From: Lumbricus terrestris
Taxonomy: Eukaryota > Annelida > Clitellata > Crassiclitellata > Lumbricidae
DNA: 64,000 bases
Reading direction: 5' to 3'
Assembly: GCA_949752735.1 (NCBI GenBank)
Contig: OX457040.1
Span: 7,279,597-7,343,596 of the forward strand
A program made the position numbers and the translations under genes. A model generated the notes under the pieces. The model was given only the letters and a program-made list of their open reading frames with translations, was not told where the DNA came from and made no database searches. Below, piece by piece: positions 10,184 to 21,610 of this stretch (position 1 is its first letter; each line of letters begins with the position of its first letter).

Positions 10184-12115
10184 CAGTGGCGGATCCAGAA
10201 CGTTTCGAAGGGGGGGCCAAAAAATTTTGGGGCTGAGGTCGGAAATTTTTTTGTTGATCTTTCGCTGGAAACCTGATTAACTATTTTAGTCGTTTTTGGC
10301 GGAACCAGAGTTTAATTTAGCCCTCACCTCTAGGGGGATTGAGGTTTCCGGAGGGTTACATAATTCACCGTCTGAAGACAATCATGAGGCGCGAAGCGCC
10401 GAGAGTGGTAGGGGAGGGGTGTGGGGAGGGGATATGCCCCTCCCCACCAGAAACTTTTTGAATTTTCACATTGCAATGGTAGCATTTTAAGCTGTTCTCT
10501 TAACAAAATAGCTGTACTTTTCAGTGCTTATAAGAGTGCCATAAGATCTCAATAAATATTGACTTTACTTAAAAACTTCTTTCCCGAAAACTAGATTTTT
10601 TTAAGTAATCCGCCGGAAATCTTCAAAAAGGGTGTTCAATTTTCCTTCCCAAAAAACCGATGACATTTTTTGATCATCCGTGCGAAATCTTAAAAGAGGT
10701 GTTTAATTTTTCGTCTAAAAAGAGTGATGACTTTTTATTCTTCCGTGTGAAATTTTCAAAAAAGGGTGTTCAATTTAGCATCGCAAAAAACTGAAAACTT
10801 TTTGTAGTCATGCGTGCGAAATCTTAAAAAAGGTGTTTAATTGTTCGTCTAATAAGAGTGATGACGTTTTTGTCTTCCGTGCGATATTTTCAAAAAAGGT
10901 GTTTAATTTCGCATCCCAAAAACTAATGACTTTTTGTAGTCATCCGTGCTAAATCTTTAAAAAAGGTGTTTAATTTTTCGTCTAAAAAGAGTGATGACTT
11001 TTTATTCTTTCGTGCGAAATTTTCAAAAAAGGTGTTTAATTTAGCATCCCAAAAACTGATGACTTTTTGTAGTCATGCGTGCGAAATCTTAAAAAAGGTG
11101 TTTAATTTTTCGTCTAAAAAGAGTGATGACTTTTTAGTCTTCCGTGCGAAATTTTTAAAAAAAGGTGTTTAATTTCGCATCCCAAAAAACGATGACCTTT
11201 TGTAGTCATCTGTGCTAAATCTTAAAAAAGGTGTTTAATTTTTTTGTCTAGAAAGAGTGATGACTTTTTATTCCTCCGTGCGAAATTTTCAAAAAAAGGT
11301 GTTCAATTTAGCATCCCAATAAACTGATGACTTTTTGTAGTCATCCGTGCGAAATCTTAAAAAAAGGTGTTTAATTTTTCGTCTAAAAAGAGTGATGACC
11401 TTTTACTCTTCCGTGCGAAATTTTCAAAAAAAGGTGTTCAATTTAGCATCGCGAAAAACTGATAACTTTTTGTAGTCATGCGTGCGAAATCTTAAAAAAG
11501 GTGTTTAATTTTTCGTCTAAAAAGAGTGATGACGTTTTAAGGCTAAAATAAATAAAATACTCCCACTACTGAATGAAATATAGTAAGATATAAATAAAAA
11601 CAAGGAGTAAACATGTGTTATCATTCACCGCACTTTCTTGCACATGTAGACTACACTAAAAACTTAACATGTTTCGCCCTGAAATTTTTTGGCATCTGCA
11701 AAAAATAAATTACATCCCAAACACTGTTGTTCGTGTTAACTTGATTTGTAATTAATAGTTAGTTGTACTTAGTTATACTTGTGTTTATTTGTGTTAATGT
11801 TTTTAAAATTTACTACGAATATATACACGATTGACTTACATTGTATGCCATAAATCATAGTTGGATACTGTTATAAGATTGTTTCATTTCGTTGCTTTAT
11901 TTTAAGACAATGCAATTGCGTGAGAGACTTAGATTACATTTATATATATTATTTCTATTATAGATTTTAATTACATTTATACATTAATTCTCCTGTGCAT
12001 GACTGACACCCTGAATTTTTTTTTCGTCCACCATGGATGGGGGGGGGCCACGTCCCATGGTGATTTGAAATGGGGGGGGCCATGGCCGGATTGGCCCCCC
12101 CTGGATCCGCCCCTG
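10184..12115. mobile_element. Non-autonomous hAT element carrying a satellite array
   Basis: A 1932-bp element with termini CAGTGGCGGATCCAG and CTGGATCCGCCCCTG (14 of 15 matched) and a perfect 8-bp target duplication, TGAGAGAA, at 10176-10183 and 12116-12123. The paralogous site in copy B, near 23855, reads straight through from the left to the right flank without the element. TIR type and 8-bp duplication identify the hAT superfamily. No transposase ORF is present. Half of the interior is a 67-bp satellite (10590-11540). A block at about 10385-10530 also occurs near 29045 and 47880. Confidence 0.92.
10590..11540. repeat. Dimeric satellite, 14 monomers of about 67 bp
   Basis: GGTGTTTAATT or its variant recurs 14 times from 10630 to 11499 with a mean spacing near 67 bp. 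Two monomer types alternate: one with TTCGTCTAAAAAGAGTGATGAC, the other with AGCATCCCAAAAACTGATGAC, giving a 134-bp dimer repeated seven times. The core GATGACTTTTTGTAGTCATC is a palindrome-like motif also found once or twice inside the other short hAT elements of this window. The 10966-11172 ORF is an artefact. Confidence 0.9.
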
Positions 12116-12123
12116 TGAGAGAA

Positions 12124-12825
12124 GGAATAAAAGAGACAGGGATGGAAAGAGACAGAGAAGGAGAGGGGAAGGATTGGCGGAGGGTGGGAGTTAGGGATGG
12201 ATATTATTAAGGATGGATTGCACATGATCATTGTCACGTGAGTATATAGAAAACCTGCGATTGCAACAGCTACATCTCCTCGCGCAATTGAGTCTATGTT
12301 AATATTCATGAGTGCGTGTGTGAATGCCTGCTGGAAAAGCATGTGAAGTGGTCGGTTTACTATTTGACGAACACCTGAATCATCTATCATGATTACATAC
12401 GAATTATTGTTTCATCAATATTCGGATAGCCAATCAATTGATCAATCGATCATGTGTCGTCTTATCTTCTTATTTCTTCATCGTTTATCGACGAAGTTCG
12501 CAAAGTTAAATGACCTTGCGGATTTAAGCATCTTCTTTTCATGTATTCCAAAGTTTAACGTCGTTATACGACATCAATGGCCGTTGAGGAAAATACAGAA
12601 AATATACAATGCAATGAACACACATTTCTAAAATCCTAAAAGCACCATCAACTGATGTGTGATTGAATCGTCACAATTTCATCAATGTTAGCTAACCATT
12701 CAACTACAGCGCCATATTATTTTACGGGAGATATAATTATACTTTAGAAACCGCTCAAAGCAATTTCTGTCATTGTCGGTGGTATAATAAGTTTGCTCTC
12801 AGTAGAAATAATAATAAGTGCTGTA
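12124..12825. other. Intergenic DNA of copy A
   Basis: Paralogous to about 23860-24410. Contains the shared CGAATTATTGTTTCATC block and decayed ORFs (12389-12631 in A, 23967-24149 in B) that differ by frame-breaking changes. No conserved product. Confidence 0.45.
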
Positions 12826-12904
12826 ATATGCCAAACAAATTTCTGTCCAGGGCATCGGCCTCTGTTGTCATATGCCCTCGTCAAAGCTGGATCCATCCAT
12901 CCAA
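12826..12904 (+). repeat. Short interspersed repeat (about 80 bp) ending in (ATCC)n
   Basis: Begins ATATGCCAAACAAATTTCTG, contains GGCCTCTGTTGTCATA, and ends GGATCCATCCATCC. Other copies: 19722, 20946, 24414, 24535, 46808 (+) and 35450, 44885 (-). The uniform 3' end and tetranucleotide tail suggest the tail of a retroelement whose body is missing. Confidence 0.7.
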
Positions 12905-13139
12905 TGATTAGACCCCTAATGGCACATTATGTAGCGTCGAAAGGACTTCCGCGATTAACTTGCATGATCTTCATAGAAAGTAATAATTTGTCGTCGCGAA
13001 AATCTTATATACATCTGTCTTCCTACGGTGTTAGGGTGTTTAATGATGCTGATATTAAACTGATGCATGCAGTCGCAGTTTCTTTTCAACGAAACTTCAC
13101 CGCTTTGAAACTATCAATTTGCCGCTTGAATTCACTGAT

Positions 13140-13350
13140 CAAAAGATCCACTGGGCCTCAACACAAAGTTTTCTGGGTTGTAGGACCGTTCATCTGGAAT
13201 GACCTCCCTTCCATTCAAGGCTGCATTTATTACATCTGACCCTGCAGTCAACCTTTGTTTAATAAATATCTCAAATATTTTTTTCTTTCCCCTTGGCTGA
13301 GCTGGGAGCGCCTCTTAGTAGTTTTTTGAAGGGGCGTTGTATAGATTCAT
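13140..13350 (+). mobile_element. LINE 3' end with stem-loop tail (copy A)
   Basis: The frame reads KVFWVVGPFIWNDLPS and later FNKYLKYFF, aligning with the C-terminus of the LINE ORF at 21646-22800 (FSVAGPTAWNGLP... FLKNLKTVLF). It is followed by GGGAGCGCCTCTTAGTAG and GAAGGGGCG, the same 3' stem-loop tail, then TGAATGAA repeats. It is a decayed, 5'-truncated member of that family; the duplicate lies at 24838-25065. Confidence 0.7.
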
Positions 13351-13422
13351 AGAATGAATGACTGAATGAATTAATGAATTAATTAATGTATGAATGAATG
13401 TATGAATGAATGAATGAATGTT

Positions 13423-13637
13423 TGTTTGTTTGTATGTGCACTTGTTAAAGCGCTCATTCAAGCTCTCCCTACTCAGAGGCGCCCCCGAATGCAGAGCGGA
13501 CACTGCATCGGAGTTTCACGCCGAAGCGCTGAGCAATTGCGAGTGAAGGACTTGCCCAAGGTCCCTACGCGGCGAGGTGGATTCGAACCTCGAACCTTCC
13601 GGCTTCAAGGCAACGACGCCACCACTACACCACCGAA
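13423..13637 (-). mobile_element. SINE-A, tRNA-derived SINE with LINE-like tail
   Basis: Read on the minus strand, box A (TGGTGTAGTGG, 13622-13632) and a perfect box B (GGTTCGAATCC, 13579-13589) form a tRNA-like head. A body follows containing TTCGGCGTGAAACTCCGATG. The 3' part, GGCGCCTCTGAGTAGG...GAGCGCT, matches the tail of the LINE at 21.6 kb. It ends in GTTTGTTTG/TGAATGAA repeats. It is flanked by an (ATGA)n array. No intact tRNA cloverleaf is present. Confidence 0.88.
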
Positions 13638-13752
13638 TGATTGAATGAATGAATGAATGAATGAATGAATGAATGAATGAATGAATGAATGAATGAATGA
13701 ATGAATGAATGAATGAATGAATGAATGAATGAATGAATGAATGAATGAATGA
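13637..13752. repeat. (ATGA)n microsatellite
   Basis: About 28 ATGA/TGAA units directly abutting the head of a SINE-A. The copy B counterpart at 25345-25435 is shorter. Confidence 0.95.
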
Positions 13753-14134
13753 CGTGCTTTGCTACGACGGAGTGTCGTCAAACAACGTTAGACGAAGAAT
13801 AATTAACCAATATTATGTGTATGTATGGTAGGCCTACTGTGACTTACAAACGTTTACAACTGTTCGAAACTTTATGTAGGCGCCAACGACATTAGTTACC
13901 ACAAGCTGCTGTGCAACTGCTGGATGACATATGTAACTGAATTCGACACCCTTAATAAGGTGCTTTAGTAAAATATAAATAGAGCAATAATGCCCAATTA
14001 CTAATTCGTGATGGTCCTAGTGTTAATTTCCATTGAATCTTATGAGAGCACTGTAACCTATCTGGCAATCATTGTTTGTTTGTTTGTTTGTTTGTTTGTT
14101 TGTTTGTTGGTTTGTTGGTTTGTTGGTTTGTTTG

Positions 14135-14345
14135 TTTGTTTATGCACTTGTTATGGCGACCTTCAAATTTCTACTCAGAGGCGCTCGCGACTAAAGCGCA
14201 AACACTGCATCGGAGCTTCACGCCGAAGCACTGAACAATTGCGAGTGAAGGACTTGCTCAAGATCCCCACAAAGACAGCTTGAGGTGGATTCGAACCTGC
14301 AATCCTCCAGCTGTAATGCAACGCACATACCCACCACACCACCGC
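14135..14345 (-). mobile_element. SINE-A, second copy in duplication A
   Basis: Minus-strand SINE with box B (GGATTCGAACC on plus, near 14286), the GAAGCTCCGATG-type body and the CGCCTCTGAGTAG tail, followed on the plus strand upstream by a GTTTG tract (14080-14137). The box A region is more diverged than in the 13.4-kb copy. Paralogue at 25775-25990. Confidence 0.82.
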
Positions 14346-14489
14346 GCCCAGCGCTACGCATTGGGGAGGGGAGCTTAGAAGAAATCCCTAGTTTAAATCT
14401 ACCGGGCCATTATTTGATCAGTCATTGATAACTCCAGTGTTGCTTATTCTTCAGCACCTAAGTCGAATCTAGATAAATTTTCATCTATT

Positions 14490-15150
14490 CAGACTGAGGC
14501 GCTAAGATTGTGCGGTACGAAAATAGACTGAAAGAAAACAAAGGTGATGAGTATGAGCAGCAATTTGAAGGAAAAAAGTTGTTTAAAAATTGAAATCAAT
14601 GGCGAAAAGATTGTGCAAGTAGGCCTACACCAGTTTTGTATCCTGGTAACAGAGGACTGTAGATGTACAGCCGAGATCAAGAGAAGATTAACAATTGGAA
14701 AGGACTCATTCATGTATAGAGGGGAGCTACTATATAGGAGGAAGATTGAAAATGAATCCAAAGATGAAGAATGATATAAAAAAAAGCCTCTTATGGAGCG
14801 TGACTATATATGGAGCAGAAACATGGACTATGGGAAATGCAGAAGTCGAAAGACTTGAGACATTTGAAATGTTGTTATGGAGAAGAATGGCCAAGATTAG
14901 TTGGATGGACCACAAAAGCAATGAAGAAGTGCTGCAACTGGTGGAAGAAGAAAGATCGCTGATTGATACAAAACGAAGGAGGCAGATGAACTGGACGGGA
15001 CACGTGTTGAGGAAAGACTCGATCTGGAGGATATTTATTACTTGAGGGTCGAATGTAGGGCAAGAAACCACCGGACGATCATGAAAGATGAAGATCGATA
15101 GGTTGATGAACAAAGAGAGACGAGGATATAAAGAAATCATGGCAAAATCA
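14490..15150 (+). pseudogene. RTE-like LINE, C-terminal fragment, frameshifted (copy A)
   Basis: Successive frames give KLEINGEKI-like, AEIKRRLTIGKDSFM, LLWSVTIYGAETWTMG, ERLETFEMLLWRRMAKISW and RRRQMNWTGHVLR. This order is characteristic of the region downstream of the RT domain in RTE-type endonuclease/reverse transcriptase polyproteins. At least two frameshifts separate the segments (near 14700 and 15040), so it is dead. It is shared with copy B, so it predates the duplication. Confidence 0.75.
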
Positions 15151-15152
15151 AA

Positions 15153-15345
15153 TAATACGTCTTCGAAATTATGTATGTATACCTTCAAATCTTGCGTTAT
15201 AAAGGTGTTTAATGATGCTCATATTAAGCTAACGACAGCTAGTAACGAATGATACACATCTTCGAAAATATGTATGTATACTTTAAAATTATGCGTTATA
15301 AAGATGTTTAGTGATGCTCATATTAAACTAACATAATTTTATCGT
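15153..15345. repeat. Tandem duplication, about 97 bp x 2
   Basis: The block 'cttcgaaa(a)tatgtatgtata ... gttataaagrtgttta(a/g)tgatgctcatatta' occurs twice in succession. Copy B (26930-27010) has a single shortened unit, so the doubling is specific to copy A or was lost in B. Confidence 0.6.
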
Positions 15346-15735
15346 AATAACGAATGATCGCAGGGTAAGACAAACTAATGACAAAAATAACAATTAATAT
15401 CGCATCGTATCTGAACGTTTATAAAACGCCTCTTGCAATACGGTGGGCCGGGTTTATTATAATATAATTATAATAATTAATTAAGATATGCGGTTAAACG
15501 ACAAAATATATGGTCCACTAATAAGCGTGTTCAAACAATGAATGTTGCTGTATGAAAATTATACTAATTGTTGCCAATTATGATAAAATGTTAATGGATC
15601 ATGGCAAGTTTTAAACCAAGTTCAATAAGCGCGTTAATGATACTTGAAAAATTGTCACACCCAATATAATTTCTGTCGTCTTTTAACGTCGTGAGCTTCT
15701 CTTAAAATCAGGATCCATCCAACCAGCGTTTAGTT
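15346..15735. other. Intergenic DNA of copy A
   Basis: AT-rich. The 15600-15660 part (AAGTTTTAAACCAAGTTCA) matches 35570-35630 and marks the left end of duplication copy C. No gene. Confidence 0.4.
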
Positions 15736-15736
15736 C

Positions 15737-15820
15737 ATTCAATGATTTCAAGAATTTATATAGCGCCGATTGGAGAAGCCCACTCGGAGACGCTCCCAGT
15801 TCAACCACACTGTTGTGTTA
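15737..15820 (-). mobile_element. LINE/SINE stem-loop tail, solo
   Basis: Minus-strand GGGAGCGTCTCCGAGTGGGC followed by the GGCGCTATATAAATTC motif: the 3' end only of the LINE/SINE-A tail family. Homologous positions occur in copies B and C. Confidence 0.6.
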
Positions 15821-16261
15821 ACTGGAGAAAAGTTTTAGAATTAGGTAAGACATGGTTGACGTTAAAGTCTGCCTGTAGATAGTGTTAAACACTCTTTAAC
15901 TGAGAGCTTACGTAAGTCGTCTTTAATGCCTTCCAACATTGCTAAAGAGATGTCGGCTGTACCGAGCCATGACCTACTCTGCCGTGCATGGCTAGTGGGT
16001 TATGCGGGTTCGATCGACAATGCGGGTTATGGCCGTAAAAGCGATAAAAAGCAAAACGATAATCGGTCAAAATTGGCCCTTATGGACACCTCTAAATTTC
16101 TTTTATATCGTCATTATAATTATATTGAAACGCGCATTTTTTTACAGTGGATATCAATTGGCTAGATCATTTCCGTGACACGTAGGCTCTAAACGGAAAC
16201 AAAACAACCAAAATTAATTATAATTCAACGAAATTCTTGATAATTGTTATTATTTTCGTTT

Positions 16262-16508
16262 ATTGAACAATCCGGTTGACACACCACAACCGGTCACAGT
16301 TACTGTATGCTACGCAGTTATCTTAATTAGTTAACATCGTTCTTAACAACTATCAGAACAGACACCCTGCAATACAACGCGCAAATATAGCAGCCTATAG
16401 TATACAGGGCCCGCTTATCCTACAAGGACTTGGGACTCAGTTCCGCTTATGTCCATGCCAATGTTATTCAATGCGCCACAGCCCACAGGGCCCCTCCTGG
16501 CTACCACA
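16262..16508 (-). mobile_element. SINE-B (minus), copy A
   Basis: Minus-strand element ending in GTCAACCGGATTGTTCAATAAA, with the GGCTGCTAT body block and a GGCATGGACATAAGCGGAACTG head carrying a weak box B. The paralogue at 27265-27512 retains the position and orientation, so the insertion predates the duplication. It is followed by a SINE-C tail. Confidence 0.8.
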
Positions 16509-16600
16509 TATCTGTGGTAGTGCCAGTCTTAAGCCTGCAGAAAGGAGGAGTGCCACGTTAAAAGTCTTTCTCTGGCACAGTATCGTTAAACGAAATCTAA
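16509..16600 (+). mobile_element. SINE-C 3' region, solo (copy A)
   Basis: GTGCCAGTCTTAAGCCTGCAG, AAAGGAGGAGTGCCACG and ATCGTTAAAC blocks define a third retroelement 3' end. Relatives are at 27535, 34440, 36095 and 63465, and a complete head-plus-tail copy at 45365. The tail resembles the 3' ends of some RTE-mobilised SINEs; that link is inference. Confidence 0.6.
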
Positions 16601-16797
16601 TAAATCCAACGCCAGCAAATGTATAGCTTACGATGAACGAGTGTAATTTTTTTAGACCTCAACTCAGCCTCGTGTATACCTTGGATTGCGTCTTCTGTTT
16701 AGTTGAGTCTGGTTACTCGTTCAAGACTTTCAAAGTCCTAGTCGAGTTTTTGTCCTTTCTTTTAATCCAACTTCCGCTATTCAGAAGTCAAGAGTAG

Positions 16798-17042
16798 GCT
16801 ACCCGGTAGAGTAATGGATGACACGCTGGCGTAGAGTGGGAGAGGTAATGAGTTCGAGCCCCCGTTGGGCGGATTTGCTTTGTAGGCTGCTATTAGCGCC
16901 GTGTATTGCAGGCTGTCTGCTCAATTAGTATAGTTAAGATTTGTGTATTCTGTGATCTGCGTTCTTGTGAATTGTTTAAACTGCATAATTATACACTGTA
17001 ACCGGTTGCGTTCTGTCAACCGGATTGTTGAATAAAGAGAAT
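16798..17042 (+). mobile_element. SINE-B (plus)
   Basis: A good full-length copy. The head has box A-like GGTAGAGTAATGG and box B GAGTTCGAGCCC, followed by the TTTGTAGGCTGCTATTAGCG body and ending GTCAACCGGATTGTTGAATAAA. It is absent from the matching position of copy B near 28020, so it inserted after the duplication. Confidence 0.85.
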
Positions 17043-17208
17043 ATTATTAAACTTAAAGCTCGTCAGTTTCTTTCTGTTCAATCTCCGAACACTTGAAAAA
17101 TCGTTAGCTGCTCTAAATCATCGTATATCTCGACTTGATTTATACAATAAATTATGATGTTGAAGACGGTTCCACTTAAGACGACCATCATCCTTAGGCA
17201 TTAGGGAA

Positions 17209-17325
17209 ACGGCGATATAAAAATCAGGCGATATAAAAATCAGGCGATATAAAAATCCGGCGATTTTTATCGATATAAAAATCAGCTTCAGGCGATATAA
17301 AAATCAGGCGATATAAAAATAATTA
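17209..17325. repeat. 16-bp minisatellite GGCGATATAAAAATCA
   Basis: Five to six copies of GGCGATATAAAAATCA with one inverted remnant (GGCGATTTTTATCG). Copy B has a single unit at about 28190 and copy C none clearly, so this is a local expansion in copy A directly beside the LINE insertion at 17345. Confidence 0.85.
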
Positions 17326-17344
17326 AATGCGATATATACATATG

Positions 17345-18300
17345 TATGAAACCGCATGGCCAAATACGCTGACGATACTTACCTGTTGGTATCAGCCATC
17401 AACAGTGACACGATTAGGAAAGAACTAGATCATGTAACGGAGTGGGCCAAACGCTGCAACTTGACTCTCAATCAAAGAAAGACTCAGGAGATGGTTGTTC
17501 ACCGTCCGGGACGAGGAATGCTACAGTTCGCTTCAGCAGAGATTCCGGGTCTTATTCGGGTCCAAAGTATGACGATTTTAGGGGTTGTCGTGACAGAAAA
17601 CCTAGGGTTTGAAGCCCATATCAGGCGAATATGCATCCAGGCAAGACAGTCGCTTTACATTGTATGCCTTGCGAATCATGACTGCACACGGCCTCAAGGG
17701 ACCAAGCCTGCATGACGTTGTTAGGATGACCACAGTGGCCCGCATGTTATATGCGGCCCCGGCATGGTGGGGATTTGCGGGGCAGCAGGAACGCGGCAGA
17801 CTGCCGGCCATATTGGACCGTTTGATCCGAATGCACTACCTTCCTGAGGACAATCCTACATTCGAGGCTCTGTGTAGAACGGCGGACGGGAGGCTCTTCG
17901 CTGCCCTCCTACTTAATCCAGGACATGTATTGAACCCACTCCTCCCACCATTGAGGCCCCAGCCTTATTCCATGAGGCCAAGACTGCATGACCGAATCAT
18001 TCCTAGGGCGGACAACCTAACGAGGAAATCATTTTTGACGAGGATGCTTTATCATATTTAAATGTAATACCATATAAACCAAAGTGCAGCATAAATTGTT
18101 GGTCATTAAAAGAACTTCTTTTTTAAATTTAAAATTTATATTGGATTTGGACTTAGGATTTTATGCTATACTAAAACATTTTGACATTGATTGGATATAG
18201 AAATGATGTACGTCTGTTTATTACACCTTGTATGTACATCAAAATGCGGATAGCAATTGGTATATTAAAGAATATTCTTATCTTTTCTTATCTTTACATT
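17345..18300 (+). pseudogene. LINE family J relative, 5'-truncated and frameshifted
   Basis: Starts inside the RT domain with AKYADDTYLLVSA (motif C YADD), continues through NLTLNQRKTQEM and LGVVVTENLGFEAHIRRIC, then shifts frame near 17665 into LYALRIMTAHGLKGPSLHDV, ML YAAPAWWGFAG and RPRLHDRIIPRADN, ending FLTRMLYHI. It is a different subfamily from the 3-kb and 43-kb copies (about half identical by eye). It is missing from copy B (28200-28260), where flanking sequence is continuous, so insertion followed the duplication. The 3' UTR ends near 18300 in TTTTCTTATC repeats. Confidence 0.85.
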
Positions 18301-18536
18301 TAATTATGTCTAATGATATATATACATATATATATATACATATATATGTCAAGTCATTATAATAATTATGCATATAATTAGGGATTCACATCGTGGACCT
18401 GTAGGACACCCTTCAGTAAATCTCAAAGAATAATATAAAAAAATGCTCTGACATAAGCTTCAAAGATTGATCAACAGGTCTAAGTGAAGCGCAGCGTCCG
18501 TCGAACGCAACGGTAGTTACAATGTCGTGTGAGCAG

Positions 18537-18760
18537 TCATCCATCCATCCATTCATTCATCCATTCATTCACTCATTATTTTATTAATTCATTCATTCAT
18601 TCACTCATTCATTCATTCACTCATTCTTTCATTCACTCATTCTTTCATTCATTCACTCATTCATTCACTCATTCATTCATTCACTCATTCATTCTTTACA
18701 TCATTCATTCACTCATTCATTCACTCATTCATTCACTCATTCATTCATTCAATTTCCACA
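18537..18760. repeat. (TTCA)n array, copy A
   Basis: Irregular TTCA/CTCA tetranucleotides with TTCT and ATCC interruptions. Homologous to 28440-28708 in copy B. Confidence 0.95.
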
Positions 18761-21560
18761 GCATCTCTTCAGAGGGATAACTCTAAAGCGCTGGTGACGA
18801 CTCTAGCAGGGCAATAGGTACAACCCTCCCAGGCCCATATCCCTGCACTGTGCGCCTCGGCGATCATCCTTCGTCCCAACCCAGGACTACGACAATGCAC
18901 TCTAGGCACTTCTTTTTGCAATTTAAACACTGGAAAATGTATTATTATACTTCATTTCACTCTCAGATATTTCTGCTCAAGTCGTATTTATGGGTACTCT
19001 TTTCCCTAAATGGCAACTCCAATATCTGCATGTGCAAACGTTCTTGTATGCACGCATGCATGAAGGCCTTATTATTGGACTCAATCTGCATTATTTTACA
19101 AACATTGTAGTCGCTTTCTCGTCAACATAATATCGATGTATGTGTGCTTGTAAGGAAGAATGTATGCAAGTGCGCACGCATTCATGCTCAACCTATATTG
19201 AAATGCTAAATCTTTCAGATATTTATCTATACCTATCATACCACGGCTTGAAGTAGGATAAAATCTTTGTATTCTGGCTTTGAAATTCTTAGATAACATG
19301 GATTTGACATAATTTTTTAGTTTGGTGGCATGCATCTCCGAACGTTTCATACCTTGTAAATATTACTTGTGTTGGTCCTACAGGCACCAAAATAATTATT
19401 TGCTCATTTCAGAACCTTATCAGTGCTCCCAGTTCAACGACGCTGGTGCAAAAAGGTTTTATGAAGTCCTGTTAAAATATAGCTTAGGGCGACGTTTGCG
19501 CCCGTGGTCGTCAGCAAATATCGCTTTTTAATTGACAATGCAATGCACTTGTAAACACCTTTTAAAACGTTGTTTCTTAATTTTATATAAGTAACATTTG
19601 CCGTACTATATAAATAAATGTACAAAATAAACTGTATTGTCGTCAACGGTCATTGATGTCATAGGACGACGTTAAACTTATGAGTAATAACAATACTATA
19701 AAATTCAACCTGTTTGCCTTTTGTCGAGAACAACGGCTTCTGTTGTCATAGGCCCTCGTCAAATCTGGATCCATCCATCCATATCAAGTATACTAAGACA
19801 AGTGCATGTCCATGGCTGATAACAAAGAATGATAGGTGTTGGAGTTCGCAAACCACCAGTCAACCACGACACATCATTTTTATATAGCCGCAATTCATAC
19901 AAAACTTCGGACTCGGGGGCAGCTGACCACATAGCACCCAACTTATTTAAATCTGAACGGTATGTTTGTCGTCGCTGAGAATTTTCGAAGATATGCGTCA
20001 AGATTTTTAGAAACATACAAGCCGCTTTCTCCTCAATATTCCAAAGTATCTGTTTTTCATGTGCGAATCTATGCATCTGTACATTTATGCGTATGTATAG
20101 GCCTACCTATGCTGAAAATTGAAATCCTCCAGATGAGGTCGTTTTATCTACAATCCTATACCACAGCATGAGGTAAGTTTAAACTTCATATTTAGCCTTA
20201 AGATGAAAAACTGGATAAAATAACATTTAAAGTTAGGATGAAACTCCTCCAACCTTTTGATGCAATATTAAAGCATAAAAAAATATACTGAACGACCGAA
20301 CGATAGCCACGATCGACGTCATCGGCTCTATCAGTCAAAAGATGTCGCTAAAGAATGGGTAGTAAACAGTGTTCTAGTAACACACCTTTTAAAGATTTAT
20401 TCTCAAAGATATATATTTGCAACTGCACTGTCTGGATTATCTGAAAGGTCTCTTGAGTCAAAGGCTGAATTCTAGTCGTTCGGAACTGCTTTAGGCATTA
20501 TATATAATAATCGCCCAAAATTCAAAATCTACGAAGGATTTCTTACGGAAATAGATTCGAAAAAGAATTGTTCAGGGATTATTGCATGTAGGCCTAGCAT
20601 ATATTTCGTTCATTCAAGAAGGTTAAGTTGACATGCCGCAACTTAAAATACGAAGGAAATGAAAAGTTGACTGAATTCTCTGTTTCTGCAAAATTCTAGG
20701 CTGAGAAAAAAAGATTTTTACTGGTGCATATTCAGAGTTAACACTGCGAACAGACCTGAAGAGTATTCGAAAGATGAAATTAAATTGTGATCTATAAGCT
20801 TAAAGTCGATGGATGGTTGCGTGAGAGTGTTTGCCTGGTGTTGATTTCGCCGCATTTTGGCGGGAACATTTTTTTTCTTATAAAGTTTATTCAATTACTT
20901 TCGTTCTGGTTCAAAACCTGGTCTACTACCCTGCTCTTAAGTGCTGTAATATGCCGAGCAAATTTCTGTCCAGGGTAACGGCCTCTGTTGTCATAGAACC
21001 TGGTCAAATCGGATCCATCCAACCAACTTTCGTTCTCTCGACGGCTTTTGGATGCACCGAAGATCTTCGATACGGAAAAGAAAAAAAACACTTTCAGCTC
21101 TTTGCCAGGTCAAATAACTTAAAAACTATTTTCTCTTTTGAAAAACCGGAGGAGGAGGAGGCGGCTAATAAACGATTCGTAAAGTTATTTTAGTAAATCA
21201 AAACAAATTATGGTGGACCGGAGTCAACTCAGAGGTTTAGTTAGTGGTAGAGGGATATAATACGTGTCCCCCGCCTGGTTGCCTAGGGAAGAAGTGCCAA
21301 AATGAGGGCTGAATTATTTTTCCATGATAAATTTATAAATTTATAAGATTTTATTTTTGCTCCACACCCAATATCTAGTGGGGTAGGTGTACGATCGACC
21401 AAACGGGTCCTGCTATAGTCAAAGTGATTTATAATAAATTATACATGTATAACTTAGCCCTCGTGGACACCTTTAAATTTGTTTGTCACAACGTTATACA
21501 AACGGGTCCTGCTAGTCTCGTTGCTTAGAGACCAATTGTCAAGCATGATTCTAATCTAAT
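18761..21560. other. Intergenic DNA of copy A with decayed repeats
   Basis: Paralogous in order to 28716-32940 and, more weakly, to 37660-40990. It holds short-repeat copies at 19722-19783 and 20946-21027 and a solo stem-loop tail near 19425. Open frames (18850, 19322, 19759, 20831) are interrupted differently in each paralogue, so none looks like a conserved gene. TAGGCCTA sites are at 20097 and 20588. A TACATGTA is at 21443. Confidence 0.5.
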
Positions 21561-21565
21561 CTAAT

Positions 21566-21567
21566 AT

Positions 21568-21610
<43 letters not shown>

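Noticed and set aside
9735..10220. Long Arg/Gly/Thr/Asp and Ser/Val/Arg/Pro ORFs
   Set aside because: Produced by the ACGG/GGGC tetranucleotide array in all frames.
10966..11172. 68-codon ORF with repeated FNFSSKKSDDF
   Set aside because: Translation of the hAT satellite; not maintained across the array.
12793..13239. 148-codon ORF as a host gene
   Set aside because: It is a composite of the 80-bp repeat, intergenic DNA and a LINE C-terminal remnant; the paralogous frame in copy B is broken.
13579..13632. tRNA gene with perfect box B
   Set aside because: Acceptor and anticodon arms do not pair and the same head occurs with a SINE body and tail at several sites, so it is a SINE head.
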